Assembly: GCA_014871385.1 (NCBI GenBank)
Contig: CM026423.1
Span: forward strand, 18,341,690 to 18,405,689
Direction: 5' to 3'
From: Ceratodon purpureus
Lineage: Eukaryota > Streptophyta > Bryopsida > Pseudoditrichales > Ditrichaceae
Length of the DNA: 64,000 bases
Under the pieces are notes generated by a model. The model was given only the letters and a program-made list of their open reading frames with translations, did no database searches and was not told the origin of the DNA. The position numbers were made by a program, and so were the translations under genes. Shown piece after piece: positions 44,626-56,922 of the stretch (its first letter is position 1; every line of letters begins with the position of its first letter).

Positions 44626-47600
44626 ATGCCTCAGTGTTGGAACGCTTTTGTGAAGAACAAAATGGGAGCACCGGAGGTGATGAAGCCGCAGCTGATTGCA
44701 AAATTACGCAGTTCTGTGATAGTCTTGTGCCTCTTTCTTGGCTCCAGCAGCTGCGTAAACGGCCTGAATTACACATATTATTATGATTCCACTGAAGGTA
44801 CGTTTTTAAGGACTTCAGTTGACTAGAGGATCTGATTTTGTCTTAAAAATTAAATTCCCTGTTCAAAAGAACCATAGCCTGTTGCCAATTGGGATTCTTT
44901 CGAAGTTGCAATAGTTATGATCCATATCCTGCAGTTGGTTTCAGCCCTGCCTCGGCCCTCGGGGACTGATATATTTCGCAAGTTACTCTCAAAATTCAGT
45001 GAGTAGTTGTGCATGGTGGTTCCTGTAGAAATCTTTAATTTTGGGGAAAAATCTTTCAAATTGCAAGCAGCTCTGAGAAAATAGTTTCTGTGATGTCTGT
45101 AGTGGCTGCGTTGCAAACAATCTGGGGAGCATGGAAAACAAATACTCCAGATCCGACTAGTAATCTGGCTGGCTGGAGTAGTACGCAAACAAAATTTTGC
45201 GAATATTTGGATCCAGATTCAAACGCTACAGAAGTGCCAACTTGGCGAGGGGTGCAGTGCACGTTTTACTGTAATTTCACTGGCAGTGAAAAATATCTTG
45301 ACCCTAATTGCACAATAAGACAAGCTTATTTGATTGGCATGTACGAATTCTTCTCTTTTTTCCAAAATACAAAGATCAGATGTAGTGGGACTGTCATGTT
45401 GAAGTCAAAAATTTACTTTCAGTACTAGAGTACTAACCAATTTGAGACATTACAGCGAACATATAGAATACATGACTTAGCTTAAGAGGTCATAAGTATA
45501 CTCGATTTTCAACTTGTTTTCAACTTGCACGTTTGAATACTTCTCGTCTCTGTCTCTTCCCCTACAAGAACAGTCTGGAATGACTAAGTTTGCACAATTA
45601 TACTGATATTTGTTGAGGTACGTAGACTCCAAACAACCAACATTTACTATCAAATTTGTCATGTTCCACTGTGTCTTAAATGGAATATGTATGGATCACA
45701 GATCTATAGCCAATGCATCTATTGAAGGCGTTTTGCCACCAGATATTGGAAACTTTTCCAGTCTGTATACCTTGTAAGTTCACTTGATTCAAGACTCATC
45801 ATTTTTGGGTTAATCAGTTGCCATTGTTCTTCAATTTAAGTTTTAGGTCATTCATGATTCTTAAATGTTTTTCTTACGAGAGTTCATGCACTCAAATTTC
45901 CTGATGATTGACCATGTATGCACTGCTAACTGAAATATGTATGCAGAGAATTGACAGGAAATCCTAACCTCACTGGTCCACTCCCTGAGACACTCGGGGA
46001 TACATGGTTAAATATATTGTAAGTGCTAAATCTTCCTCAAAAGCTAGCAGGGAAATTGATCAGTACTAGACTAAGTAAAAGAATATGGTAGAAGAATGAC
46101 ATTGTGATATTTTTAACAAAAAGCTTTGCACTAATTATTTGATTGCTTGTAGTCCAGTTATCTCCGGAATATTTTACTAATTGCTAATCAAGTGGTGTCT
46201 TGAATATGAAGGGATGTTCATGACAATGGCTTCACCGGGCCTATTCCAGATCTCTATTGGCTGTGGAATGTACTTCTGCTGTGAGTTCTCACCTTTGAAG
46301 AATCTTCTTAGCTGCAAAATCCTAACATAGTTTCCGTTACAAGATCCTGATATTAAATTTCTGGTGAAATAATTGACTCAAACGATCTGGGTTCAGTAAC
46401 TGAATTCGTCATGTGTCCCATATGAGCAAATTGACACTCTAAAGAAAAAATTCGGTGCTAATTCATGCTGTGCACATGTACCAGAGATTTGAGTGGAAAT
46501 CACTTCTCCGGAGGATACCCATTCAGCCAGCTCAGAACGATGCAATACCTCCAAGAACTCAGCATTGGTGATAATAATATGACAGGAGAAATCCCATTCG
46601 ATGCTTACACCAATAAGACGGAACTTGAAAAACTGTAAGGCGGTTGAATGATGCTGTGTCAAGTTTATTATTGAGAGTTTGTTGAATTTCCCCTGCCAAG
46701 GGGATTGAGGGATAATATGTCGGCATGTGACTCATTTGCATACCGTTATTAATGTTGAAAATATCGGATTTTACTACTTCGCAGGGACATATCCGACAAT
46801 GGATTCAATGGGTATTTGCCAGACCTAAATCCTATGCGTAAACTGAGACATCTGTAAGTTTTATATCTCCTAAACCACTTCTATTTTCTAATTTGGCTCT
46901 GTCACACAGTTAAGTGAGAAACCATGGCATAATTCATTTGAATCAGTTTTATTGCTGCGAATGAAGTTCGTGATACTCTAGGTTATCAAAGTTCGTGAAT
47001 TAAGGTTGGAAATTAACGGCGCAGGGATGTTTCGGGAAATCAGTTCGAGGGACCGTTGCCAGATCTTAGAGTGTTCGAAGCACTGCGTTATGTGTAAGCG
47101 TCTCTCTAGCTCTGCACTTGATATGTGGTTCATCTTGTGCTCATCATTCTAAGAGTGAATTCTGAGCCAAAAGGTCAATTTGGAGGTCAGTAGGTCTCTC
47201 CAGAAATTAACTGCATCAGTGTTCAACGTAACTAGAATCGTGCAGTTCCTCTATGACCCTGGTCACAGACATGAGTTTGATCTGGATGTGTGCGCATATG
47301 ATACAGGAATCTGGGTAGAAACAGGTTCACAGGGACGGCAAACTTACAAAATATCCTCAATCTAACTGGAACTTCACTCACTCTAGTGAACTTGTCTCAC
47401 AATAACCTAACGGGTGATCTTCCATCCTGGGATGCCTCAAGCCTTGGCTCTATTCAAGAGTTGTAAGTTGCACATTCCCCTGTTTTTCAGCCACCTGAAT
47501 TATGCTTCCTATCATACCGAACCCATAATAATGCTGAAGAATACACTGTTGCAATGACGTATCATTTGAGCTGACTTCCACTGTCTGGCAGATACTTGGA

Positions 47601-50431
47601 CAACAACAAACTTTCAGGAACCCTGAACATCTCAGAGATGTCTAATCTGAATCTACTTCAAAGCGAAGATGACAAATCAACTGAGAAACTAGGGATAATG
47701 AGTTTGAGCAACAACAGCATTACGAATGTAATTTTTGACACAAACGACATAGAGAAGATCTCCACAGTCTTCATGTAAGTAAAACTCCATAGCTATTCGG
47801 TTCTACCAAACCTAAATTCTGTCTACCAATGTAGGATATAAATTTACATGATTTTTTTCGCTTGTTTATGCAAGCCCCCTCTGTTTGACAATGGCCCTGG
47901 AGTACAATCCAAACTGAGATCCAACATTCAGCCCCTCAGTTATCTCCATTATACTTAATTGCAGTAATTCTAGATGGTGCCCAATAAGGTAGCTCAATAA
48001 AGCAATGTATTGATCACGCGTATGATGTGAATGCATGAAAATTGCAGACTAAACGGGAATCCATACTGTGAAAACTATGACTCCAACGATGATGGCCAGA
48101 GATGCTACTGCTCACAGATCTGCTTCGTATCCCCAGGTATTAGAACCATAGCGCCTGAAGATTGCATATGGATACATGATTTGTGGTCCCCATCTGGAGT
48201 CTTCCGTAGTGTTATTTTCTTATGAGCTCTGCCTAAATCTAATTCATGTGTACGAGTGGTATTTATAATTATTTGGGATCATCATAATTCTTTGGGATCA
48301 TTTAATTTAACAAGAATTGATGTTCACTTGTATTCACAGCCAAAGCGAACAGCCGCAGGATTATCATCATTTCAGCCACTACGAGTGTGATTGCGGTGAT
48401 ACTGATATTGCTAGTTGTTGTGGGACTTCTACTTCTCAAGAGCAGAAGATATAAACGTTATCTGCAGCTTCAATTCGAACAGAGTAAATACCTCTACCTT
48501 GTGATGCCCAGCAGTACTGCGACCGTTTCAGAACATTCATGTAGACCTGTTATCAATCATATTAACTTCAATTTCTTTCGTGTTCACTTCTGATATGCCC
48601 TTGTTATATGGTGCAGAATTTGAAGAGTTTGACGTCAAGCCTACCATATTTTCCTATAACGAGCTTAGGATTGCCACACGAGACTTTAGCGAAGACATGA
48701 AATTGGGTCAGGGCGGTTATGGAGCAGTCTACAAGGTGCGTATCAGTTAAAAGAATGATACAAATGACATTCATATGTTGTACACTAGACTGCTTGAAAT
48801 CTATGCACATACCATCTGCTGAATGAGGTGCTCATTTTCATCAGATGTGCACATTGAAATGCAGGGTGTGTTGCCAAATGGAAATGTGGTGGCGGTGAAG
48901 CAGCTTTATGTAAAAACTGCACAAGGTATGGATGATTTCTTAAATGAAGTTGTCCTCATCACTGGAATGAAGCACAGAAATTTGGTGAATTTGAAAGGCT
49001 GTTGTCTTCGTGAACACCAAAGGCTGCTGGTCTACGAGTACGTGGACAACTACGACGTCGACCATGTTCTAACTGGTACAGCTCAAGCTCAATTCGATTG
49101 AAGCTTGAATTTATTGTCTCTCGCCACATCCATCAATGTCCGCAGCACACCAAATCATGTTCTAGGGCTTCTAACATCTAAATGTGTACCATGATCAGTT
49201 AAAGTAGACCATACACAAAATTAACTGACGTTTGTTATGATCCTTTTGCTGGTAACGATTAAAGGATCCAAAAGGGAGGAGCTGAGCTGGCCTATGAGGC
49301 TGAAAATTTGCTTGGGCGTTGCTCGAGGCTTGCATTATCTGCACGCGCTGGCGCATCCGAGAGTCATCCATCGAGACATCAAGGCGGGCAATGTCTTGTT
49401 AGATAGCAATATGGAACCCAAGATTGCAGATTTTGGCTTGGCTCTGCTATTTCCAGACGAACAGAGCCATATCATGACTGTCCATGTGGCAGGGACCAAG
49501 TAAGCAATCAACTGTGCATGATCTTAGGATTGCCTATCTGCTGCTAAATCAAACTATTTTAGATCTCATCGGATTGCTCTAGATATCTGATAATTATGAA
49601 GTTCAAGAATTTTTATGATTGAAATGGCCCTAAAAAACTGAGTGCAGGGGTTATTTGGCACCGGAGTATGCTTCACTAGGGCAACTGAGCGACAAAGTGG
49701 ATGTCTACAGCTTCGGGGTTCTATGTTTGGAGATCATCAGTGGTCGAAAAAACATTGACGAGACTGCGCCCATCGAACAAATCTATCTCTCCAAATGGGT
49801 ATGAATTCTAGTACCTTCATTCTTCAATCTCATTCGAATACTGTACCAAAACGCGGCCACAGTTAGTTACCTACATATCAATGCTACTCAAAAATTGAAG
49901 ACTGTTACATATCGGACTATTTCATGGGCTTGAGAAATGCACAATTGCTGTAAAATCAGGGTACTGCAAAGCTATTCATGCTCAATGTTGTTAACTGCTC
50001 AGGCCTGGCTTCTACACGAGCAAGACAGGCTAATGGAGTTGATCGACCCCGAGCTCCAGTTAACCACGGACGAAGAAGTGCGCGACGTGCAGCGGGTGAT
50101 CAACGTATGTCTCCTATGCATCCAGAACTCAGCCGAGAAGCGGCCAAGCATGGCCAGAGTCGTATCCATCTTGCAGAGTGACACTGAATCCGAAGTGATA
50201 GTGCTGGGCGAAGGCAAGCTGTCCGGCAGGCGGTCCCTCAACTCCACCAGGTCCAACAGATCAGTGGATATGAAGAATGGTCTGGGAAGCGTCTCCGAGG
50301 AAGGCAGCTCGTCAAATGGATTCTACGGAACGTCGTCGAATGGGTCATCTCATGGTCGAGGCCGGCGAGGTCTGGGTGAGAGCGGCGTCGACAGCTTCGC
50401 AGTGGAGCTCAGTGACATCACAGCAAGATAA
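44626..50431 (+). CDS. RLK-C: complete LRR receptor-like protein kinase, 17 exons
   Basis: Paralogue of RLK-B with the same 17-exon layout: 44626-44797, 45103-45340, 45702-45773, 45947-46018, 46212-46280, 46485-46634, 46785-46853, 47025-47093, 47307-47462, 47592-47774, 48048-48136, 48340-48483, 48617-48735, 48865-49075, 49265-49499, 49648-49798, 50003-50431, summing to an in-frame 875 codons. The signal peptide may start at a later ATG (44662 or 44680). The ectodomain has the N-cap ([14 protein letters not shown]) and LRRs; the juxtamembrane Cys cluster ([16 protein letters not shown]) is kept; a transmembrane helix lies in exon 12. Kinase motifs are intact: [53 protein letters not shown]. 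The Ser-rich tail ends SDITAR. Expected plasma-membrane receptor kinase; ligand unknown. Confidence 0.9.
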
Positions 50432-52200
50432 ATACTATAATTCTAGACACTCCTATGAATCCTCACTTACTATTTCAAGTGTTTTAGAAGTTCTGTGAGT
50501 CACTTGGGTTTCAAAGGACAAGAAAAAGTCATTTTCCACATTCTATGTCTATGAAGGGCGACACATTATGAGTGAGGAATGATAGGGTTTCTTGTAGAGT
50601 GTGATACCTAACCTTCACATAATAGGGAGAACTAGGTGTAAGATAAACTGGAATTTTTAATTTTTTTGAAAGAATGATCACTACTTTTGGTAATGCATTA
50701 ACTTTGCCCTTCTCGTTTGCTGCAATGAGTTAGTTATTTTTTAGTTATGGTGATGTAAATATGAGCATTGGAGTTTGATTAGAATTAATTTACATCTATG
50801 TAAATAATTGCAGATATATTAATTTTTTTATTAAGATTGCATTGCATCACCGTTTTTTCTCTTTAATCTTTTGTTCCTTCTATCTTTCTTCTCCCATGTC
50901 TTTCTGAAATCTCTTTGCACACTCATTAGGAGAGATATGTAGTCTCAAAGGGGCCTTTGAGTTTCCCACGTACTAAAATTTTGTTTTGGATGGAAGTACG
51001 CTAAGTACACCACTTCAGGATAAGCTACAGCCATATATGACCTATGGACTCAGGTGTACGATGATACCCACATTTCGAACAAGGAAATCACCTTACAGTT
51101 TGCACGTGGTGTGATTTTAGAGCAAATCCAACCTGTGAATTATGCAAGTTTCATAGTGTCAAGATATTGTTATCAAGAGGTTTTTAGAGCAGCCAAAAAC
51201 AGCTCTATAAAATCAGAGAGTAGTGGTGGGAATGTGAGAGTCGGTAGTAGAAGGGTTGTAACCATGGGGAAGAAAAGGCTACATGCAAACTTTGCAGCTG
51301 ATTGCCGGCTGTTACCAATAGGAGTGAAGCTCACTTTGAAGCAAGAAGTGGCCGATGAGTGTAAGATGTCGAAGAAGCACTTTGAGTGTAAGGGGAAAGC
51401 TGAAAGAAACCATCACTCTATTTGATGTTAGCTGAATGTTTATAATTAAACCTACGTTGAATTTTGGCTCTCTGTGCAGCGTACCAACTTGAAGGTTGTG
51501 TCAAAACATTCCATTTCTTTGCTTCACGATTGGAACTTTAGATCAAGACTTGACAAATACACGTGGATCATCTTCATGTTGTATGTCCATTTCACCCCAC
51601 GGTATGTTAACCAAACAATTCATAGAAAGTTGATATACTTTCAGACCTTTGTTCGTGATTGATCTTTTGTCTGCCTCTCTGGACCTTGTCGTGACACTAC
51701 GTACCATTCAGATTTGGTTTCCTTAATTAATAGAATAATAAAATTTGTGAGCTTTTGCAGACTATTGACACTTGTCAATCTATCGTAAAGAAAGCAACAA
51801 AATTTTTGGATCATGTTGCTCAGCTGCTTTGCTCTACTTGTTGTCTGGCTGTCATGCTGCTCTACTCTACGTATGAACCGGCGCTCTCTCAACCAAGTAA
51901 CAGATCTCGCCTTCTTCAAAATTTGCTATGGATGTTGTCTTGATGCATGTTTTCTCAGTTCTTTTTTTGTGCATGCTAATTTGACACTCTATGTGATCAT
52001 TGTACATTTGAAGATGATTTGGAGACACGGAATGCACAAGTAGTTTTAAATATTGAGTGAGTCAATTTATCCTCAAATCTAGTAACTTTCTAATTCCAAT
52101 GAACATATGAAATGGACACATGAACATATGAAATGGACATTAACTGAAATCAGTGTTTGCAATGTGGCACGTTCTCACCTTTTTCGAGCTAAAGCTTATA
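50432..52200. other. Intergenic, no gene assigned
   Basis: 3' flank of RLK-C, then AT-rich sequence. A 123-aa ORF at 51054-51425 has no recognisable similarity, and its composition does not make it convincing. Confidence 0.5.
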
Positions 52201-53264
52201 GTGATGAAATGGTCAAATTTTTGTTCGTGCTGATAATTTCAGCAACTTGTACCAATCATTCTTCCATAATACCCTCCGCATTGTTATCAGAGTCTATTTC
52301 CTCTTCATCCTTTGTTTGAGACGTTTCTTCAGCTTCGCTTGATTTCAATGGTGTGTCTTTGAAAAGTGGTGTCTTCATGTGTTCTTCCATTGCAGTGGAT
52401 TGGAACATGCAGTTGAGAATTTGTTCAAGTCCACATTGTGCCCAACCACGTTTGATCATTTCTAGTTTGTTGACATGCTACCATACCTTAAACAACCATG
52501 AACAGAGTAGAGGTTTAAGGTTGACATGCAAAAATCAAGCTTAACATCTTTTGCCTCCTTCACCTCTATTAGCTTGTTAATCATAGATGTAGTGTAAATA
52601 TTAAACTTCTTTCTAAAATCATATTTGAATGGCCGTTGAAAAATGACATCTGCATATTCATAAATAGATGTACAATTTGCTGTCCAACACATATTAGAAG
52701 AATATTTGGATGTGTCTCCTTGATCCATGCTAAAAATTCCTTTGGTTTGTGTACACTCCAGCAGTCCAGTAACGAGACAAGTTTTGAATCCTTATGCAAG
52801 TTTAATTCAACTATAACTTGCTTCTTGTACTAGGGTTGTAAGATTGTTTCCACAAATTCTTGGCAGGTATACATCTTAGACCAATGATTTTTTGAACAAA
52901 TAAATTGCCATCCAGCCCCTTCACGTTGCATACAACCTGGATATCAAAGAGGGAGACTTTTGTCCGTTAGTCCAATAAATACGACGTGAAACGCTAAAAG
53001 GTTACCACTTGCCAAGGAAGACACCAAGACTGTAACTTGTCCCTTATCCTCCATTCCATATACAAGTACATGTTTTGATCATTTTTTTGCCCAAGTTCTA
53101 GCTCCACATGTAGGAACAAGATGAATGCCTATTTGGTCTGTATTGACAAACATTTCAATCGGGATGGAATAAGCCTTCACAAGAAATGCAACCCTTTGTG
53201 CCATTCGCAGTCCTTGTTCTACCCAATTGCTTGGTAATTTTTGAGTTGTTCTTGTTGCTGCCAT
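52200..53264 (-). pseudogene. Degraded pogo-like (DDE_1) DNA transposase remnant
   Basis: The minus strand carries pieces of a pogo/Tigger-type transposase: MFVNTDQIGIHLVPTCGARTW (first catalytic Asp context NTDQ) near 53100-53160, DCWSVHKPKEFLAWIKETHP near 52730-52770 (second Asp), and NCTSIYEYADVIFQRPFK near 52640-52690, equivalent to the family's NCTS-QPADV motif. The pieces lie in different frames with stops between 52800 and 53080. No terminal repeats were found, so the ends are approximate. An old plain DNA transposon fragment. Confidence 0.7.
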
Positions 53265-53417
53265 GTAAGTCCAATCTAACTTGCTTTGAACAAATTCCCG
53301 GGTCCATGCTAGTGAAACCCTAATTCCGTTTCGATTTTTTTTTTCAAGTAAACTAGGTTTTCTCTTTCGAATTAAACCTCGTACAATAGATGCAAAGAGA
53401 GAGAGTCTAGCGTCTAG

Positions 53418-55267
53418 ATGTTCCTCAAAAGGGTGGAAAGAGAAAGGCAGGAGCTAGCGCAGCTGCACGATCTATGGGAGGAACAGAGACGGGAGCGCGA
53501 ACAGGAACAGACTGAGGAGATTCCAGTCAGGACTCCCTACTTAACCGACCCCACTCCGGAGGTGCTAGGGGATAGAAAGGTACCTGGACCCCTTCCAACT
53601 GTAGCTCCTTCGGCAGTCCATCGACCCCTTGCTTATGTGGATCACCTTACAGGTGACACATATCACTCTGCCCAGCCGACTCAGCCCACAGAATTTCCTG
53701 TCAGAATAGCAGAGCCCACCTTTGGGGAATCAGCCCCTGAAGTGATTTATGGGGGGAGGCCAACAGTTCATACTTCATCCTCTGCCCCAGTAGGCTACAG
53801 CCCAGCTGCTGTCCCCGGAGGCCCTTACAGTGCTGCCCCGACTCCGCACCCCCCGAGGCATCCCACAGTGACATCAGTAGTGCGACCTCCTGCTGTACCC
53901 ACAGCCCGCACCACCGACTTCACCTCTGCACCTCCTCGACCCCCTGTCAGTACTCAACGGAAGCAATTGCCGTACAGAGCCTACAAGGAGGGTAGTGATC
54001 CCGATGCCCATCTCCGCTACTTTGTTAAATGTGCCTGGTTCAATGGAGAAACTGATGAACAAGTGATTATCACACTGTTCGGGACGACCCTTGTGGATAA
54101 AGCCCAGAGATGGTTTGATGATTGGCTGGATCACCATCTTTACTGTACATGGGAAGAGGCTAAGGAAGCTTTCAAACTGCGATATCGAGAGCAGGATTCA
54201 GATGAGCAGGTCTACATGACTCTCAGAACCTTCAAACAGGGTGAGGGAGAGAAGGTACAAGACTACTACGAACGTTTTATGAAGCTGATCAAGTGCCTGC
54301 AGACAGAAGTGGGAGAAGGGTTCAAGCTTACATATTTCAGGGCAGGTCTGCTTGATTACTTGAAGGTGACTACCAGTGGGTCTACAGCAAACACCCTTAC
54401 CGAACTAAAGGAGTTGGCTAGGCGCTGTGAGACTAATTGTACTGATGCTTCGGGGAAGAAGTTATACTTTCAGGTCAAGAGGACAGAGCCGACTAATAGT
54501 CGGGCGAGTACTGCAAACGCCCAGGCAGATCAGGTGGAGACAGTCAACCGCAGGTTCTGCACGGTATGCAAGAAATTTGGGCATGAAGACAAATACTGCT
54601 TCGTGAACCCAGATAACCCAAACAACAGGCTACCCAGGGCAGAGGGGAAGCCAACTGTAGGAGTTCACGAAGTATCGGCTACACAGCCGACCAGTGGCTC
54701 CGGAAGACAGTTCAACAGCCGACCTGGAGGATATCAAAATAGCGGAGCTGGCAGGATTGATGGGTGCTTCTTGTGTTTGGGCACCGACCATCAGATGCGT
54801 AATTGTCATTTACGTCTTAAGTTTCAGCAAATGGTGGCTGCTGAAAAGCTAGGAACTAACTCTGTTGGTGTCAACAGTGTGGAGTTGCAGGAGTTGGATA
54901 ACCCTGAAGTGGCCACTATACTAACCAGAGCGGCTAGGGTGCGAGCCGGACTTCCACTGGAAGATAAGGAACTGAAAGAACCAGAACCACGGCTGCCCAA
55001 GACTCAGGCAGACTGGGAGAAGGAGGAACGGCTCCGGAAGGAATTCATTGCTTTAACTGAGGAGATTAATCGGGAGAATGAGTTGGCACAGCAGAAGGAA
55101 GAGGAGCTCCAAAAAGCAAACGTGGACAACTCTACATACACAGATGGACCAGTACTAGATAGTGACTGGGCAGGGTTTCCTCATGCGGATTGCTTGCAGG
55201 AGACACCCAAGCTGGTGCCGACTGGGAATTCGACAGAGCCGCCTACTCCCCAGCCTTCATCAGCTGT
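53418..55267 (+). mobile_element. Gag-like LTR-retroelement fossil, truncated by MULE copy 2
   Basis: A retrotransposon Gag reading region with a Pro/Thr-rich N-terminal third, a Gag core (about residues 185-320, with the HLRYFVKCAWFNGETDEQ and WFDDW context), and two CCHC zinc knuckles, CTVCKKFGHEDKYC (about residue 380) and CFLCLGTDHQMRNC (about residue 450), followed by a charged coiled tail. The layout suggests the Ty3-like order of elements. No LTR, primer-binding site or pol region is visible in the window. It is interrupted at 55268 by a MULE, so it is older than that insertion. Treated as a fossil element. Confidence 0.75.
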
Positions 55268-55320
55268 GGGGAAAGTTCGTACGTGAGCGGAGAGCGTAGA
55301 GCGGAGAGCGGTGAGCGCAG
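55268..55320 (+). repeat. Left TIR of MULE copy 2
   Basis: Same 53 bp as 14213-14265, and the inner block GACCCTATAACCGTGGA also follows. Confidence 0.92.
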
Positions 55321-56037
55321 AATGGAGAGCACAGATTTGACAATTATGAAAATTTTCAAAAGCAAAGTAGACCCTATAACCGTGGAAAATTACTAAATTA
55401 AGGCTTAATTTTGACACTTTTTTTAGGTAAAGAGTATATTACCGTGGAAATTAGGATTATCTCTGGTAAGAATTTATTACGTTTGTTCTCAAAGATACAA
55501 ATTAGGGCTGATGTCATGATGACGTCATGCATATATTTTGTTATATTTCTCATGGATTCCGGCAAGATATAATGATCAGGCGTTAAGTTTTAGATCAAAC
55601 AATTAATTTTTTCATAGGTTTATGTAAATGCAAAAGGAAAGAAACAAATTTCACAGAACATAAAGGAGGCAAGGTTTGAATACTTCCTGGAATATTTCGA
55701 AATTCGTGTATAATATCTGAACTGCTGAAACCAAGATATACCTTGTTAGAGTCCTTGTCTTCATCGAAGATTACTCTGTCTTCCTAGGCAGCAAAGCATC
55801 TTCATTTGAGTGATACAAGTAGGAGATTTTCATCATGAAACAACACTTGGTAAGCTGGGTTCCAGAGAAGGAGGTCACTCTTGGTTTCTTGAGCTTGTTT
55901 CTAGGTGGCGTATTAGGATAGTGACAAAGTCCTTGGCATGCTGTGCTGTATGCGAAGGTAGCGTAGGAGTTCGGGGATGTCAATCTACAAGCTTGACTGT
56001 AACGTTTGAAGACTACAAGAATTCAGTGTGTTGCGCG

Positions 56038-56409
56038 ATGCCGAAGGTGTGTAATGCGAGATCCAGGAGGACGAGAGCGGCTGTAGGTTTGCCCCCAAAG
56101 GCACCGGCGAGTTATGAGGAGCTGCGGCCGTGGCTGCTGGAGGTGGAGCGCGCCAGGGAACGAGGCATGGACCTGCCACCGTTTAGGCACATCGGAAGCC
56201 TCCATGTTGGTGAAGGTGAATGGCGTTGGACAGTGCTTTGTACCAATGAGCTTCTCCGTATTATGGAGTTGTCCCTAATCCCGTATCCCTTGCTATCGAA
56301 CGTCGATGAGAATCCAGTTGTTCAGCTGCCCGAAGTGATGATATCGGATGGCGAAACTTGCTGGTTTGATATAGACAAGAGTTGGACTGTATATCCTTCG
56401 AAGGATTAG
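56038..56409 (+). CDS. Conserved 123-aa MULE accessory protein, copy 2
   Basis: Same protein as at 14984-15355 with only a few substitutions (for example NVDENPVV against NVDDNPVV). Here the frame is also open upstream to 55810, unlike copy 1, where a stop interrupts it; the shared ATG before PKVCNARSRR is therefore preferred. No recognised domain. It lies between the left terminal repeat and the 3' end of the oppositely oriented cargo gene. Confidence 0.65.
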   Translation: MPKVCNARSRRTRAAVGLPPKAPASYEELRPWLLEVERARERGMDLPPFRHIGSLHVGEGEWRWTVLCTNELLRIMELSLIPYPLLSNVDENPVVQLPEVMISDGETCWFDIDKSWTVYPSKD

Positions 56410-56922
56410 TACTGTGAAGTCTAGTGAGGTGATCGAATACAATCCTTAAGATTTGGTCATTCATTGGATCTACATACGAGTATTCCAGCATGATGGTTTA
56501 AGATAGTATAGATGATTCTAGAAATAAGAAAAGAAAAAGCAACTACACGAAATGGTCTTAGAAGTCCGTGGAATATCTCAGAGTTCGTGTACAATAATGG
56601 AGTAGAAGAAACCAAGATGTACACCAACTCGAGAATAGGTAACATGGCTATGCAAATGTGGGATTCTGAATGAGTAAAATATAATTAACAGCACAATATT
56701 ATATTTAAGCCTTTATTTTGTAACATTTCATTCTTCGTATTATATTTTGAGCATTACAGTTGTGACTTTTCATACTTTACAAACACGGAGACAAATTGGA
56801 CATGAGAATTATAACAAGTTTAGGTTCAGGGAAGTAGAGTAGACGAAGAATTACCCAATGAAATCCAATTAAATCAAATCAAATCAAATGAAAACAACAA
56901 TAGACCGAAGCCTCCTTCAACC

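Noticed and set aside
51054-51425. 123-codon ORF downstream of RLK-C
   Set aside because: No recognisable domain, no promoter or splice support, and AT-rich surroundings; left as intergenic.
53277-53417. Possible LTR and primer-binding site upstream of the Gag fossil
   Set aside because: I found no matching direct repeat and no tRNA-complementary site in this short stretch.
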